Source of the DNA: Candidatus Bathyarchaeota archaeon
GTDB lineage: Archaea > Thermoproteota > Bathyarchaeia > RBG-16-48-13 > GCA-020355125
Length of the DNA stretch: 35,302 nt
Assembly: GCA_026015035.1 (NCBI GenBank)
Contig: JAOZHB010000130.1
Span: forward strand, 1-35,302
Direction of reading: 5' to 3'
In this document: piece after piece, positions 23,525 through 32,131 of the stretch
Position numbering within the stretch: position 1 is the first letter of the stretch
Layout of the letters: every line of letters begins with the position of its first letter
Notes under the pieces: generated by a model
What the model saw: the letters and a program-made list of their open reading frames with translations, nothing else
What the model was told of the DNA's origin: nothing
Databases searched by the model: none
Position numbers and translations under genes: made by a program

Positions 23525-24910
23525 TTGTCTCATCCATACCTCTCCAACGACCCAGCTGACATCCAGCGGAAGCTCTTAGACGCCATCGGCATCTCCTCAG
23601 TTGACGAGGTTTTTTCAGACATCCCCAAACAGGTTCGATTAGCCAAAAGTCCTTCTCTACCAAAGCCCAAGTCGGAGGCCAAAGTTAGGAGGGAGATGGA
23701 GCGTATTCTCAGTATAAACGTCACATCAAAGGACGCCCTTTCCTTTTTAGGGGGAGGAGTTTGGGGCCATCATGTTCCTGCTGCCGTGGACGCCCTCGCA
23801 GGCCGAGGGGAATTTCTCACGAGCTATACGCCCTACCAACCTGAAATCAGCCAAGGCATGCTTCAATCCCTCTTTGAGTATCAGAGTATGATGGCCGAGC
23901 TCTTGGAAGTGGATGTTGTCAACAGCTCTCTGTATGACTGGGCGTCAGCCCTTGGAGAAGCCGCTAGAATGTCGGCTAGAATCACCCGTCGAAACGAGTT
24001 TGTTGTACCCCACCTCCTCAGTCCAGAGCGATTAGCGGTCCTCAAGTCCTACGCTAACCCTATTGGCATACGAATTAAAGAGGTTCGTCAATCGTTACAG
24101 ACGGGTCAAATCAGCCTCGACGCCCTCAAGGAAGAGATCTCTCCACAGACTGCAGGATTGTACGTTGAAAACCCCGCGTATCTGGGACACCTGGTTCACA
24201 ACGTAGAGGTGTTGGCGGAGATAGCTCACGACGCGGGAAGCCTCTTCGTCGTCGGAGTGGATCCGACGTCTCTGGGCGTCCTTAAGCCTCCGGGAAGGTA
24301 TGACGCGGACATCGTGGTGGGAGAGGGGCAGCCTCTGGGTAACTACGTTAATTATGGTGGACCCTTACTCGGCATCTTCGCGTGTAGAAATGATCCTCAA
24401 CTGATCCGTCAAATGCCGGGGCGTTTAGTTGGGTTGACGACGACGAAAGACGGGGAGGAGCAGGGGTATTGCATGGTCCTCCAAACCCGCGAGCAGCACA
24501 TCCGACGGGAGAAGGCGACGTCAAACATTTGTACAAATCACGCGTTAAGCGCGCTCCGAGCCGCTATTTACATGGCGTTAATGGGGGGTGAAGGCTTTAG
24601 ACGGCTGGGAGAACACCTCTTCTCCATAACGCGGTACTCTACACAACTGCTTTCAAAGGTTGATGGAGTGAAGGTCCCCGTTTTTCAGGGATGCCACTTT
24701 AAGGATTTTACCGTAAACTTTGACGGAACGGGAAAGAAGGGGATTGAGGTCAGTAAACACCTGTTGGAACGGGGCATCTTGGGTGGTCAACCACTCGGAA
24801 AGGACTTCCCGGAACTCGGAGACACTTTCCTATACTCGGTTACCGAAATGCACTCTCAAGGCGACGTGGATGCTCTGTATGAAGCGTTGAAGAAAATCAT
24901 GGAGGTGTGA
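23525..24910 (+). CDS. gcvPA: Glycine dehydrogenase (decarboxylating) subunit 1
   Basis: This is the N-terminal half of the P-protein of the glycine cleavage system. Together with GcvPB it decarboxylates glycine and loads the aminomethyl group on lipoyl-GcvH. At 461 aa it has the standard length of the split form. LLDAIGISSVDEVFSDIP is the family N-terminus. FLGGGVWGHHVPAAVDAL and SYTPYQPEISQGMLQSLFEYQ follow, with GEGQPLGNYVNYGGP later. The start is TTG with GGTGA about 9 nt before it; no ATG exists nearby. gcvPB follows after 3 nt. Confidence 0.96.
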   Translation: MSHPYLSNDPADIQRKLLDAIGISSVDEVFSDIPKQVRLAKSPSLPKPKSEAKVRREMERILSINVTSKDALSFLGGGVWGHHVPAAVDALAGRGEFLTSYTPYQPEISQGMLQSLFEYQSMMAELLEVDVVNSSLYDWASALGEAARMSARITRRNEFVVPHLLSPERLAVLKSYANPIGIRIKEVRQSLQTGQISLDALKEEISPQTAGLYVENPAYLGHLVHNVEVLAEIAHDAGSLFVVGVDPTSLGVLKPPGRYDADIVVGEGQPLGNYVNYGGPLLGIFACRNDPQLIRQMPGRLVGLTTTKDGEEQGYCMVLQTREQHIRREKATSNICTNHALSALRAAIYMALMGGEGFRRLGEHLFSITRYSTQLLSKVDGVKVPVFQGCHFKDFTVNFDGTGKKGIEVSKHLLERGILGGQPLGKDFPELGDTFLYSVTEMHSQGDVDALYEALKKIMEV

Positions 24911-24913
24911 GGC

Positions 24914-26446
24914 ATGACAGGATTTCGTCAAGCGAGGTGGGCTGAACCCCCAATCTTCAAGGTGGGCCGTTCGAAGAGACGCAGAAGTCGCATTCTCTAC
25001 CTAGATGAGAATCAGAAAATGGGCGGGGATGACTTGAAGCGGTTAATCCCTGAGAACCTCCTTCGAAGGGATGAGCCAAACCTCCCCGCCTTGTCGGAAG
25101 TTGATGTGGTTAGGCACTTCACTCGCCTTTCTCAAGTCAACTTTGGCGTCGACAATGGCATCTACCCCCTCGGAAGCTGCACCATGAAGTACAGCCCCAA
25201 GGTCAATGACGCAGTAGCGAACTCGGATAAGGTCCACTGGATCCACCCCCACCAAGATGAATCCACTGTTCAGGGTGCTCTCGAGATCATGTATACCCTC
25301 GCCCAGTGGCTCTCCGAAATAACGGGGATGCACAGTTTCACCCTTCAACCTTCAGCAGGCGCTCACGGTGAATACACGGGAGCCCTCATTATTCGAGCGT
25401 GTCATCAGGAAAGGGGAGACCTCGAAACTAGAAGGGAGATAATCGTGCCGGACTCAGCCCATGGAACCAACCTCGCCAGTGCGTCGATGGCCGGGTTCCG
25501 CGTTGTGGTCGTTCCCAGCAACCAAAAAGGCTGTGTCGACATGGACGCGCTTGAGAGTGCGGTGTCAGAGAGAACTGCCGGCCTCATGTTGACGAACCCT
25601 AACACGTTAGGCATCTTTGAAGAGAACATTTTGGAGATTTCAAGGATGATTCACGACGTGGGTGGCCTCCTCTACTACGATGGAGCCAACCTAAACGCTG
25701 TCATGGGCAAGACCAGGCCGGGAGACATGGGCTTCGACATCGTGCACCTCAACCTTCACAAAACCTTTTCGACGCCCCACGGTGGTGGTGGACCGGGCGC
25801 TGGGCCTGTGGGGGTCGTGGAGGCATTGGAAGGGTTCTTGCCTGTTCCCACGGTGGGATGTGATGGAGAACACTTTTACCTGAATTACGACCACCCGCAA
25901 ACTATCGGAAGGGTTGGAGGCTTCTACGGGAACTTCGAGGTCCTAGTGAAGGCCTACACCTATATACACTCGATGGGAGGTGACGGGTTGAGCAGGGTGG
26001 CTGAACTCAGCGTCCTGAACGCGAACTACTTGGCTCACAAAATCCCGGAAATCGAGGGATTCAGCCTACCCTACGGACAGGGAATTCCCAGGAAACACGA
26101 ATGCGTCATAAGCTGTTCAAAACTGAAGATGGACACGGGCGTCACAGCGAAAGACGTGGCTAAGCGGCTGCTTGATTTTGGCGTTCACGCCCCCACAATG
26201 TACTTCCCACCCATTGTCGAGGAGGCGTTGATGCTTGAACCCACGGAAACGGAGTCCCTTGAAGAACTCGATAGATACGTGGATATTTTCGCCCAGATAT
26301 CACGTGAAGCCTACGAAGACCCGACGGCTGTGTTGGAGGCACCCCACAACACCTCTGTCGGAGCTCTAGACGAGGTCAAGGCGTCCCATCCACGAACCTT
26401 CTGTTTGAGCTGGCGAATGCGTAAGAAACAAGAACGGAAGCCATGA
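24914..26446 (+). CDS. gcvPB: Glycine dehydrogenase (decarboxylating) subunit 2
   Basis: This PLP-carrying half of the split P-protein has 510 aa. The cofactor Lys is at about residue 283 in VHLNLHKTFSTPHGGGGPG. YPLGSCTMKYSPKVND, PSAGAHGEYTG and PDSAHGTNLASA are family blocks. GGAGGTG overlaps the gcvPA stop and places the ATG at 24914 firmly, so the two subunits are translationally coupled. The C-terminus is complete. GcvH and the lipoamide dehydrogenase are not in the window. Confidence 0.97.
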   Translation: MTGFRQARWAEPPIFKVGRSKRRRSRILYLDENQKMGGDDLKRLIPENLLRRDEPNLPALSEVDVVRHFTRLSQVNFGVDNGIYPLGSCTMKYSPKVNDAVANSDKVHWIHPHQDESTVQGALEIMYTLAQWLSEITGMHSFTLQPSAGAHGEYTGALIIRACHQERGDLETRREIIVPDSAHGTNLASASMAGFRVVVVPSNQKGCVDMDALESAVSERTAGLMLTNPNTLGIFEENILEISRMIHDVGGLLYYDGANLNAVMGKTRPGDMGFDIVHLNLHKTFSTPHGGGGPGAGPVGVVEALEGFLPVPTVGCDGEHFYLNYDHPQTIGRVGGFYGNFEVLVKAYTYIHSMGGDGLSRVAELSVLNANYLAHKIPEIEGFSLPYGQGIPRKHECVISCSKLKMDTGVTAKDVAKRLLDFGVHAPTMYFPPIVEEALMLEPTETESLEELDRYVDIFAQISREAYEDPTAVLEAPHNTSVGALDEVKASHPRTFCLSWRMRKKQERKP

Positions 26447-26618
26447 GTCAGGTACTTCGCTACTCTCAGCACAGTAAATCGGCTGTCTTGTAACACGGTA
26501 ACCAGCAGAAACCCTCGATAAACGGGGTTATGTATCCCCACCACTAACTTTAAAACCATTACACCGCATGTAACTTAGTTCTGAAGCGGTAGACTACATC
26601 TAAAGGGTTGCTGCAAGA

Positions 26619-27389
26619 ATGAAGCTCATACCCATAAAAATGCCCCTCATTCAAAAGGGAGACGACATCATCGCCATTTTTCTAAACGTTCTTCACGACA
26701 AAGGGCTTAAACTTGAAGACGGAGACATCGTCACCTTTGCCGATAAAATCGCTGCCATTAGTGAAGGCCGAGTCATAAATTTTGAGTATGTAGAGCCCTC
26801 GGAAGAAGCGAAGGCTTTAGCTGAACGATATGTGCTTGAACCCGGCTTCGTCGAAGTGGTTCTCCGAGAAGCCGACGAAATATTCGGTGGCGTGATAAGG
26901 GCCCTACTCACCGTGAAAAACGATATCATCATAGCCAACGCCGGAATGGATCATAAAAACGCTCCCGTGCACTCAGCGACCATGTGGCCCTCAAACCCCA
27001 ACGACACGGCTGCGAAACTGCGTGGGAAACTGGAGCGTACGACGGGAAAACGTGTGGGCGTCCTCCTAGTGGACAGCCATGTGGCGCCCATGAGGATGGG
27101 AACCCTGGGTTTCGCCCTGGGAATAGCGGGTTTCAGGCCCGTGAAAGACTGTCGTGGCATGAAAGACCTATATGGTAAGCCCCTCCGCATCACCCGCATT
27201 AACCTGGCGGACGATTTAGCCTCAGCCGCCCATCTGGTCATGGGTGAAACCACTGAACGAATTGCCATCGCCATCATTCGCAACTCGAACGTTACCATAA
27301 CCGACGACTACGATCCACGGGAAGTCGTCATCCCCAAGGAAGAATGCCTCTTCATGAAGAACCTCGGGAAAGACAGGTATACGCCTTGA
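26619..27389 (+). CDS. cofE: F420-0:gamma-glutamyl ligase (CofE) family
   Basis: CofE adds glutamates to F420-0 using GTP. This 256-aa protein begins with the family strand MKLIPIKMPLIQKGDDI. Further blocks are DGDIVTFADKIAAISEGR, NAGMDHKNAP, GKRVGVLLVDSH and RMGTLGFALGIAG with the GFRPVKDCRGMKDLYGK segment. Relatives without F420 function exist and act as other amide ligases, so the substrate could be different, for example a folate or pterin. Mtd in the same window makes F420 use plausible. It heads a run with an ECF-S-like gene (4-nt overlap) and glyA. Confidence 0.88.
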   Translation: MKLIPIKMPLIQKGDDIIAIFLNVLHDKGLKLEDGDIVTFADKIAAISEGRVINFEYVEPSEEAKALAERYVLEPGFVEVVLREADEIFGGVIRALLTVKNDIIIANAGMDHKNAPVHSATMWPSNPNDTAAKLRGKLERTTGKRVGVLLVDSHVAPMRMGTLGFALGIAGFRPVKDCRGMKDLYGKPLRITRINLADDLASAAHLVMGETTERIAIAIIRNSNVTITDDYDPREVVIPKEECLFMKNLGKDRYTP

Positions 27390-28105
27390 CAGACAAGCGA
27401 AGAATACCCCAACCCTTCGTCCTCTCCTTGATTTCAATCTTCGCCGCTCTCAATATCGTAGCCGACGTTCTACCCTTTACACCCGTAATAGGGGTCAACG
27501 GAGCATCCTTCCGACTCGGCTGGGTCGTGGCACCCTTAACTGGAATCTTGCTGGGGCCCCTAAGCGGAGGAGGAAGCTGTGTGATAGCTGGCGTTGTAGA
27601 ATTGTTCTTAGGCCTCCAGTCCTCACAGCCATTTGGCTTATTTGCCCCCTTCAGGATGGGTCTGTCCGCCGTTCAAGCTGGCTTATTAGTGAAGGGACGA
27701 TGGAAGACGGCGTTAACCATTCTGGGCAGCCTCATCTTCGTGTGGGTTTTGCTGCCGAAGGGTAGAGAAGCGCTTCTGGTCTTATCCTTTCATTTGGTGG
27801 GCTTCTTCCTCATTCTAGTGTTCAGGACGCGGATTGAACGCTACATGTCATCTTCGTTGTGGAAGCAGGTCGCTCTCGGCGTCGCCGTTACCGCATACTG
27901 CGGCAACATTAGTCGGCACCTCCTGGGAAACATTCTTCTAGCAGTCCTCACGGACGTGCCTTCAATAGTCTTTGTCGCCGCCATGCCCTTCACCGTCATA
28001 GAGCAAACCTCCTTCCTCGCGGCCTCAACAATCCTCGGTGTGGCGTTAACGCGAACACGAGTGCGGGCCCTCATCGAGGTCCACGGGGATTCCAAAGTTT
28101 TTTAA
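27386..28105 (+). CDS. ECF S-component-like membrane protein
   Basis: This protein of about 239 aa has six hydrophobic segments. After LSLISIFAALNIVADVLPF comes GVNGASFRLGWVVAPLTGILLGPLSG, similar to the LGPxxG helix pair of ECF S components, and APFRMGLSAVQAGLLVKG later. It is longer than a typical S subunit. The frame is open from an ATG at 27344, which would overlap cofE by 46 nt. I prefer the TTG at 27386, whose TTGA overlap with the cofE stop is a classic coupling and which has AGG 8 nt upstream. Sitting between cofE and glyA, it might import a cofactor or precursor for C1 metabolism; this is a guess from context. Confidence 0.68.
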   Translation: MTDKRRIPQPFVLSLISIFAALNIVADVLPFTPVIGVNGASFRLGWVVAPLTGILLGPLSGGGSCVIAGVVELFLGLQSSQPFGLFAPFRMGLSAVQAGLLVKGRWKTALTILGSLIFVWVLLPKGREALLVLSFHLVGFFLILVFRTRIERYMSSSLWKQVALGVAVTAYCGNISRHLLGNILLAVLTDVPSIVFVAAMPFTVIEQTSFLAASTILGVALTRTRVRALIEVHGDSKVF

Positions 28106-28158
28106 TGCGGAAGACCCATGTTTCAGTAGAACAGCTTTAGCTTTAGAAGAGGAAGACC

Positions 28159-29475
28159 ATGTCAGAAGCAAAAAAACGTTATGACCGCATTCTCACGCTG
28201 CTAACAGAGCATCACGCCCTGTATCAAAAAGTGCTTCCCCTCATCGCAAGTGAGAACATTCCAAGTCCTGCGGTGAGGGAGGCCTTAGCCACCGATTTGG
28301 GAAACCGGTATGCAGAGGGGTGGCCGGGTGAACGGGTGTACGCAGGCTGCGCCTACATTGATGCGGTGGAGTTCGCGTGTATTGACCTGGCCAAGAAAGT
28401 GTTTGACGCGGAATTCGTCGATGTACGCCCCATCTCAGGCGTCGTAGCCAACCTCGTCATCTACACCGCGTTTGCGAAACCCAATGACATAATGTTTGGT
28501 CTCTCGATTCCCTGTGGGGGCCACATCAGCATGGGACGAGCGCGGTTTGGAGGCACGGCGGGGGCCGTTCGAGGTCTGCGAGTGGAGTACTTTCCCTACG
28601 ACTATGACGAGTTAACGATCGATGTCGATAAAACCAAGGAAAGATTGAGGCGACTGGCGGTGGACGGCAAAAAGCCGACGCTCGCTATGTTCGGGGGCAG
28701 TGTCCTCCCCTTTCCTCATCCCGTCAAGGAGCTGGCTGAGGCCTTCCACGATGTGGACGCCAAAATCAACTACGACGCCGCACACGTCTCCGGATTGATT
28801 GCCGGGAAGACGTTTCAAGATCCCCTAAGGGAAGGCGCTGACGCCGTTACCCTGAGCACCCATAAAACGCTTCCTGGACCTCAGCACGGCATGGTTCTCT
28901 CCTGGGAGAGATACGCAGACGAGATTAAAAGAGCCACCTTTCCCGGTTTGGTGAGTAACCATCACCTCCACGCCATGGCGGGAGCGGCTTTAACCTTAGC
29001 GGAGACCCTTGAGTTTGGAGAAGCCTACGCCCAGCAAATAATAAAGAACACAAAGGCCTTGGGCCAAGCCCTCTACACGCGGGGACTCAAAGTACTTGGA
29101 GAGCACAGAGGATTCAGTGAAAGCCATATCCTCTGGGTGGACATTTGGGAACACGGAGACGGAGGGAAAATAGAAGGAGAATTGGAGGCGGCGAACATCA
29201 TCGTCAACAGGAATCTCCTACCGTTAGATGTACGCATGGGACGCCACTACACCCATCCAGGCGGCATCCGTTTGGGCACACAGGAATTAACGCGACTCGG
29301 CATGAGAGAGAGCGACATGGAGACGATAGCAAACTTCATCAAACGCGTGGTCATCGACAAGGAATCCACCACCCAGGTCAAACGGGATGTAACGGACTTC
29401 CGCAAAGACTTCCAGCAGGTTCACTTCTGCTTCGAAAACGCGACCCAAGCCTACAAATACATAAAAATACGGTAA
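28159..29475 (+). CDS. glyA: Serine hydroxymethyltransferase
   Basis: This PLP enzyme interconverts serine and glycine with the C1 carrier. It has 438 aa; the archaeal type is usually slightly over 420. PLIASENIPSPAVREA and GNRYAEGWPGERVYAGC are the N-terminal blocks. The PLP Lys is Lys236 in LSTHKTLPGPQHG, and YDAAHVSGLIAG carries the Asp that holds the pyridine nitrogen. GAGGAAG precedes the ATG at 28159. It ends the cofE run and sits between the glycine-cleavage genes gcvPAB and gcvT. Archaeal SHMTs may use THF or a methanopterin; here Fhs and FolD favour a folate. Confidence 0.97.
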   Translation: MSEAKKRYDRILTLLTEHHALYQKVLPLIASENIPSPAVREALATDLGNRYAEGWPGERVYAGCAYIDAVEFACIDLAKKVFDAEFVDVRPISGVVANLVIYTAFAKPNDIMFGLSIPCGGHISMGRARFGGTAGAVRGLRVEYFPYDYDELTIDVDKTKERLRRLAVDGKKPTLAMFGGSVLPFPHPVKELAEAFHDVDAKINYDAAHVSGLIAGKTFQDPLREGADAVTLSTHKTLPGPQHGMVLSWERYADEIKRATFPGLVSNHHLHAMAGAALTLAETLEFGEAYAQQIIKNTKALGQALYTRGLKVLGEHRGFSESHILWVDIWEHGDGGKIEGELEAANIIVNRNLLPLDVRMGRHYTHPGGIRLGTQELTRLGMRESDMETIANFIKRVVIDKESTTQVKRDVTDFRKDFQQVHFCFENATQAYKYIKIR

Positions 29476-29845
29476 AAGGATTATCCTTATACATTTTAGG
29501 GGTATAGGAAACGACTAGAGGACATGCTATGCAACACCTCTGCCAGTGAAGGCAGAACAGCTTGGAAGTCAAGATGGCTTAAGGTTGCTAGTTGAGGTGT
29601 ACCTAAAGAGAAACCTCGTACTGGAGCGTCATATCTTTCTTGGGGAGTTGATGAGTCATAACTACTAGAAGGTAAACTAGCTATCAAACAAGATAGACTA
29701 AAGGAGAGTGTACATATATAGTCCTAAGCAGATATACAGATACTCTAAGGGGTTCCTCTTCCGAAAAGGGGAAGCCGTATATCCGGTTACATGTAAGCAG
29801 TAAGGTGGTTTAACCACTGAAGCTGGTTAATGAAAGGTGTGTTGA
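29476..29845 (+). other. 370-nt gap with several hairpins, possible structured RNA or mobile-element relic
   Basis: No credible protein is encoded. Several stems are visible: CTGCC/GGCAG around 29538-29553, CCTCTT/AAGGGG around 29756-29772 flanked by GGTT and AGCC, TTACATGTAA near 29787, and GTGGTT/AACCAC near 29805-29817. The order TACCTAAAG...CGTACTGGAGCG and then GGGGAAGCCGTATA recalls parts of group II intron domains I and IV/V, but a canonical domain V with its GAAA-capped hairpin is not seen. It may be a degenerate intron, an insertion-sequence end or an unknown RNA. The 3' edge abuts gcvT. Confidence 0.35.
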
Positions 29846-30976
29846 ATGGTGTTGAAGAGAATGCATCTATACGCGTTCCATGAGGCGCAAGGGCATCTCG
29901 TGGACTTTACCGGTTTTGCGATGCCCTTGTGGTACGAGGGGGTAACCGCGGAGCATCTCGTCGTCAGAGACCAAGTGGGGGTCTTTGATGTCACGCACAT
30001 GGGCAGGTCCCTTGTCTCGGGGAGCGAGGCTGGAAGCTTCCTTGACTACGTAACAACACGGAAGCCGTCATCCCTCCGCCATCTTCGAGGTCACTACACG
30101 GTCATGTGCAACGACCGCGGCGGAATCGTAGATGATTTAACAGTATTCAGGTTTGATGATGAACGTTTCTTCGTAGTGTATAATGCAGGTAACCGCGAAA
30201 AGGATTACCAGTGGTTGATCACCCACGGAAGAGACTACCAGGTACAGATCGAGGACGTGTCGGATCAGATTCCGATGTTCGCCCTCCAAGGACCAAAGGC
30301 ATCATCTACCTTGCAGAAGCTTACCTCAACTGATATCCAGAGCATCAGGCGGTATCGTTTCAGTTGGATAGAGGTTGCCAATCTAAAGGTTTTGGCTACG
30401 AGAAGCGGGTATACGGGAGAAGATGGCTTCGAGCTGTACTTGTGGGATGTGCCTCTCACCGAGCCCGATAACGCTATCAGATTATGGCATAATCTGCTTA
30501 AAGCTGGAGAGGAATTCGGAATCAAACCTTGTGGGCTTGGTGCGAGAGATACCTTACGTCTTGAAGCGGGGATGAACCTCTATGGAAATGATATCGACGA
30601 AGATACAACGCCTTTTGAGGCCGAACTTGATTTTGTGGTTAAACTTGATAACGGAGACTTCATCGGACGTACAGCCTTGGCAAAGCAGAAGGAAGAAAGC
30701 GTTTCCAAGCGAAGGGTCGGTTTAAAAATGATTGATAGAGCTGTTCCTCGCCAAGGATGTGAAGTCTATAAGCTTGATGAATGTGTAGGGGTTCTGACAA
30801 GCGGAACATTCTCACCACTATTGAAGCAGGGCATTGCTATGGGCTATGTACGCCCTGAAGACGCCGACGAAGGTGCGATTTTAGAAGTGAAAATTAGGCA
30901 GCGACTTTGTAAGGCTGAGGTAGTCAAGATGCCTTTCTATGATACTAAAAAGTACGGTCGGAACAGGAAGCCTTAA
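29846..30976 (+). CDS. gcvT: Aminomethyltransferase (T-protein) of the glycine cleavage system
   Basis: It moves the methylene group from aminomethyl-lipoyl-GcvH to tetrahydrofolate and releases ammonia. It has 376 aa. HLVDFTGFAMPLWYEGVTAEH and VGVFDVTHMGR are the N-terminal blocks. GYTGEDGFELYLW and the folate-binding GLGARDTLRLEAGMNLYGND follow; the C-terminal barrel ends in CKAEVVKMPFYD. The ATG at 29846 or the one at 29861 could start it. It stands apart from gcvPAB, with glyA between. The presence of a standard T-protein again implies a folate-type carrier. Confidence 0.96.
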   Translation: MVLKRMHLYAFHEAQGHLVDFTGFAMPLWYEGVTAEHLVVRDQVGVFDVTHMGRSLVSGSEAGSFLDYVTTRKPSSLRHLRGHYTVMCNDRGGIVDDLTVFRFDDERFFVVYNAGNREKDYQWLITHGRDYQVQIEDVSDQIPMFALQGPKASSTLQKLTSTDIQSIRRYRFSWIEVANLKVLATRSGYTGEDGFELYLWDVPLTEPDNAIRLWHNLLKAGEEFGIKPCGLGARDTLRLEAGMNLYGNDIDEDTTPFEAELDFVVKLDNGDFIGRTALAKQKEESVSKRRVGLKMIDRAVPRQGCEVYKLDECVGVLTSGTFSPLLKQGIAMGYVRPEDADEGAILEVKIRQRLCKAEVVKMPFYDTKKYGRNRKP

Positions 30977-31105
30977 AACCCTCTTTTCGACATTAACCTC
31001 GCTAATGCATAGGATTTCGGGGTTAGGTTGAAGATTTCGCTTGTAACATCTTTCGGATGCGTTTCATGATACATGGATGACACTGTGTTTAGTAATTATT
31101 GATGG

Positions 31106-31134
31106 CTTGAGGAGGTTCCTCAAGTAACCTGAGG
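31106..31134 (+). promoter_or_regulatory. Two mutually exclusive hairpins before mtd
   Basis: CTTGAGG (31106-31112) can pair with CCTCAAG (31118-31124) around loop AGGTT. Alternatively CCTCA (31118-31122) can pair with TGAGG (31130-31134). Both lie upstream of the predicted mtd transcription start, so they could be the gcvT terminator region instead of an mtd control element. Confidence 0.25.
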
Positions 31135-31219
31135 GCTCTTATTGAAGGAAATGAACGTAGTCTTATCAAACCGTTTGAAGGCTTTCAGAAAATTGATCTA
31201 AACTTTCGAAGGCATTACC

Positions 31220-31227
31220 TTTATATG
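31220..31227 (+). promoter_or_regulatory. TATA box of mtd
   Basis: TTTATATG is centred about 25 nt before the ATG at 31249, the spacing expected for a leaderless archaeal mRNA. It decides the start of mtd. Confidence 0.65.
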
Positions 31228-31248
31228 TCGTTACGTAGCACTAATCTC

Positions 31249-32076
31249 ATGTTTAGACTATCGTTTCTAAAAATTGGAGCGATTGCCTCTTCTATTCTTA
31301 TGGAATATCTCTTTGATGAGCTGGGTAACAGAGAGGATTTCGACGTAAGGGTTTTCTCGACAGGCTGTAAGATGGGCAAATCTGAAGCCCTTGAACTTGC
31401 TAAGATTTCTGCGATTCTACCTACCGACCTCTTTATCATCATCTCTCCAAACGCGGCTATGGAAGGGCCGACGACTCTAAGGGAGTCTGTTAGTAAATTC
31501 GGGAAACCAATCATTATAGTGTCCGACTCCTCTCAGAAAAAATTAATTGAGAAGCTAAATTCATCGTCTTTCGGTTATATCTTGGTTACAGCGGATTCCA
31601 TGATAGGCGCCAGACAGCTCTTTCTCGATCCCGTAGAGTTGGCGCTTTTCAACAGTGATGTTCTTCGGGTTCTTGCGGTCACAGGAGTGCTTCGTCTCAT
31701 ACAAGCCGAGATTGACCGGGTGATAATGCAGATTAAAGAGGGTGAAGACTATGAACTCCCGAGAATCATTGTGGATAAGGAGACAGCCCTCAGGTATAGT
31801 GGCCTCAGTAATCCCTATGCGAAAGCCAAGGTGTTATCCAGCTTCGAGATGGCTATGCGGGTTGCAGGCTTAAGCAGAGAGGGAACGTGGCGTGTTAAAG
31901 AGAGAGACAGGTATCTAACAATTCTCGCATCTTCCCACGAACTTATGAGGCAAGCTGCCCTCCTAGCAGATAGAGCTAGAGAAATAGAGAAGGCAAATGA
32001 CACCGTTCTTAGAACACCCCACTTGAAGAATGGCTCGACTAAACGAAAAGTAAAACTCATGGATACCTTGTCATAA
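31249..32076 (+). CDS. mtd: F420-dependent methylenetetrahydromethanopterin dehydrogenase (Mtd) homologue
   Basis: Mtd oxidises methylene-H4MPT to methenyl-H4MPT with coenzyme F420. This 275-aa protein follows the family closely: KIGAIASSILMEYLFDE, the PNAA.GP loop (SPNAAMEGPTTLRE), GYILVTADSMIGARQLFLDPVE, NPYAKAKVLSSFEMA, ASSHELMRQAA and the end AREIEKANDTVLRTPH. A frame-opening ATG at 31225 lies inside the TATA box, so the ATG at 31249 is the real start, probably leaderless. The gene lies 55 nt before fhs and in line with folD, although FolD already catalyses the same oxidation step for THF. This suggests either a second C1 carrier or an Mtd that works on a folate. Confidence 0.93.
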   Translation: MFRLSFLKIGAIASSILMEYLFDELGNREDFDVRVFSTGCKMGKSEALELAKISAILPTDLFIIISPNAAMEGPTTLRESVSKFGKPIIIVSDSSQKKLIEKLNSSSFGYILVTADSMIGARQLFLDPVELALFNSDVLRVLAVTGVLRLIQAEIDRVIMQIKEGEDYELPRIIVDKETALRYSGLSNPYAKAKVLSSFEMAMRVAGLSREGTWRVKERDRYLTILASSHELMRQAALLADRAREIEKANDTVLRTPHLKNGSTKRKVKLMDTLS

Positions 32077-32131
32077 AAATATGAAGAAATATGATGTACA
32101 CGCTCAATAAATAAAAAGGGAAGGCGAAATA

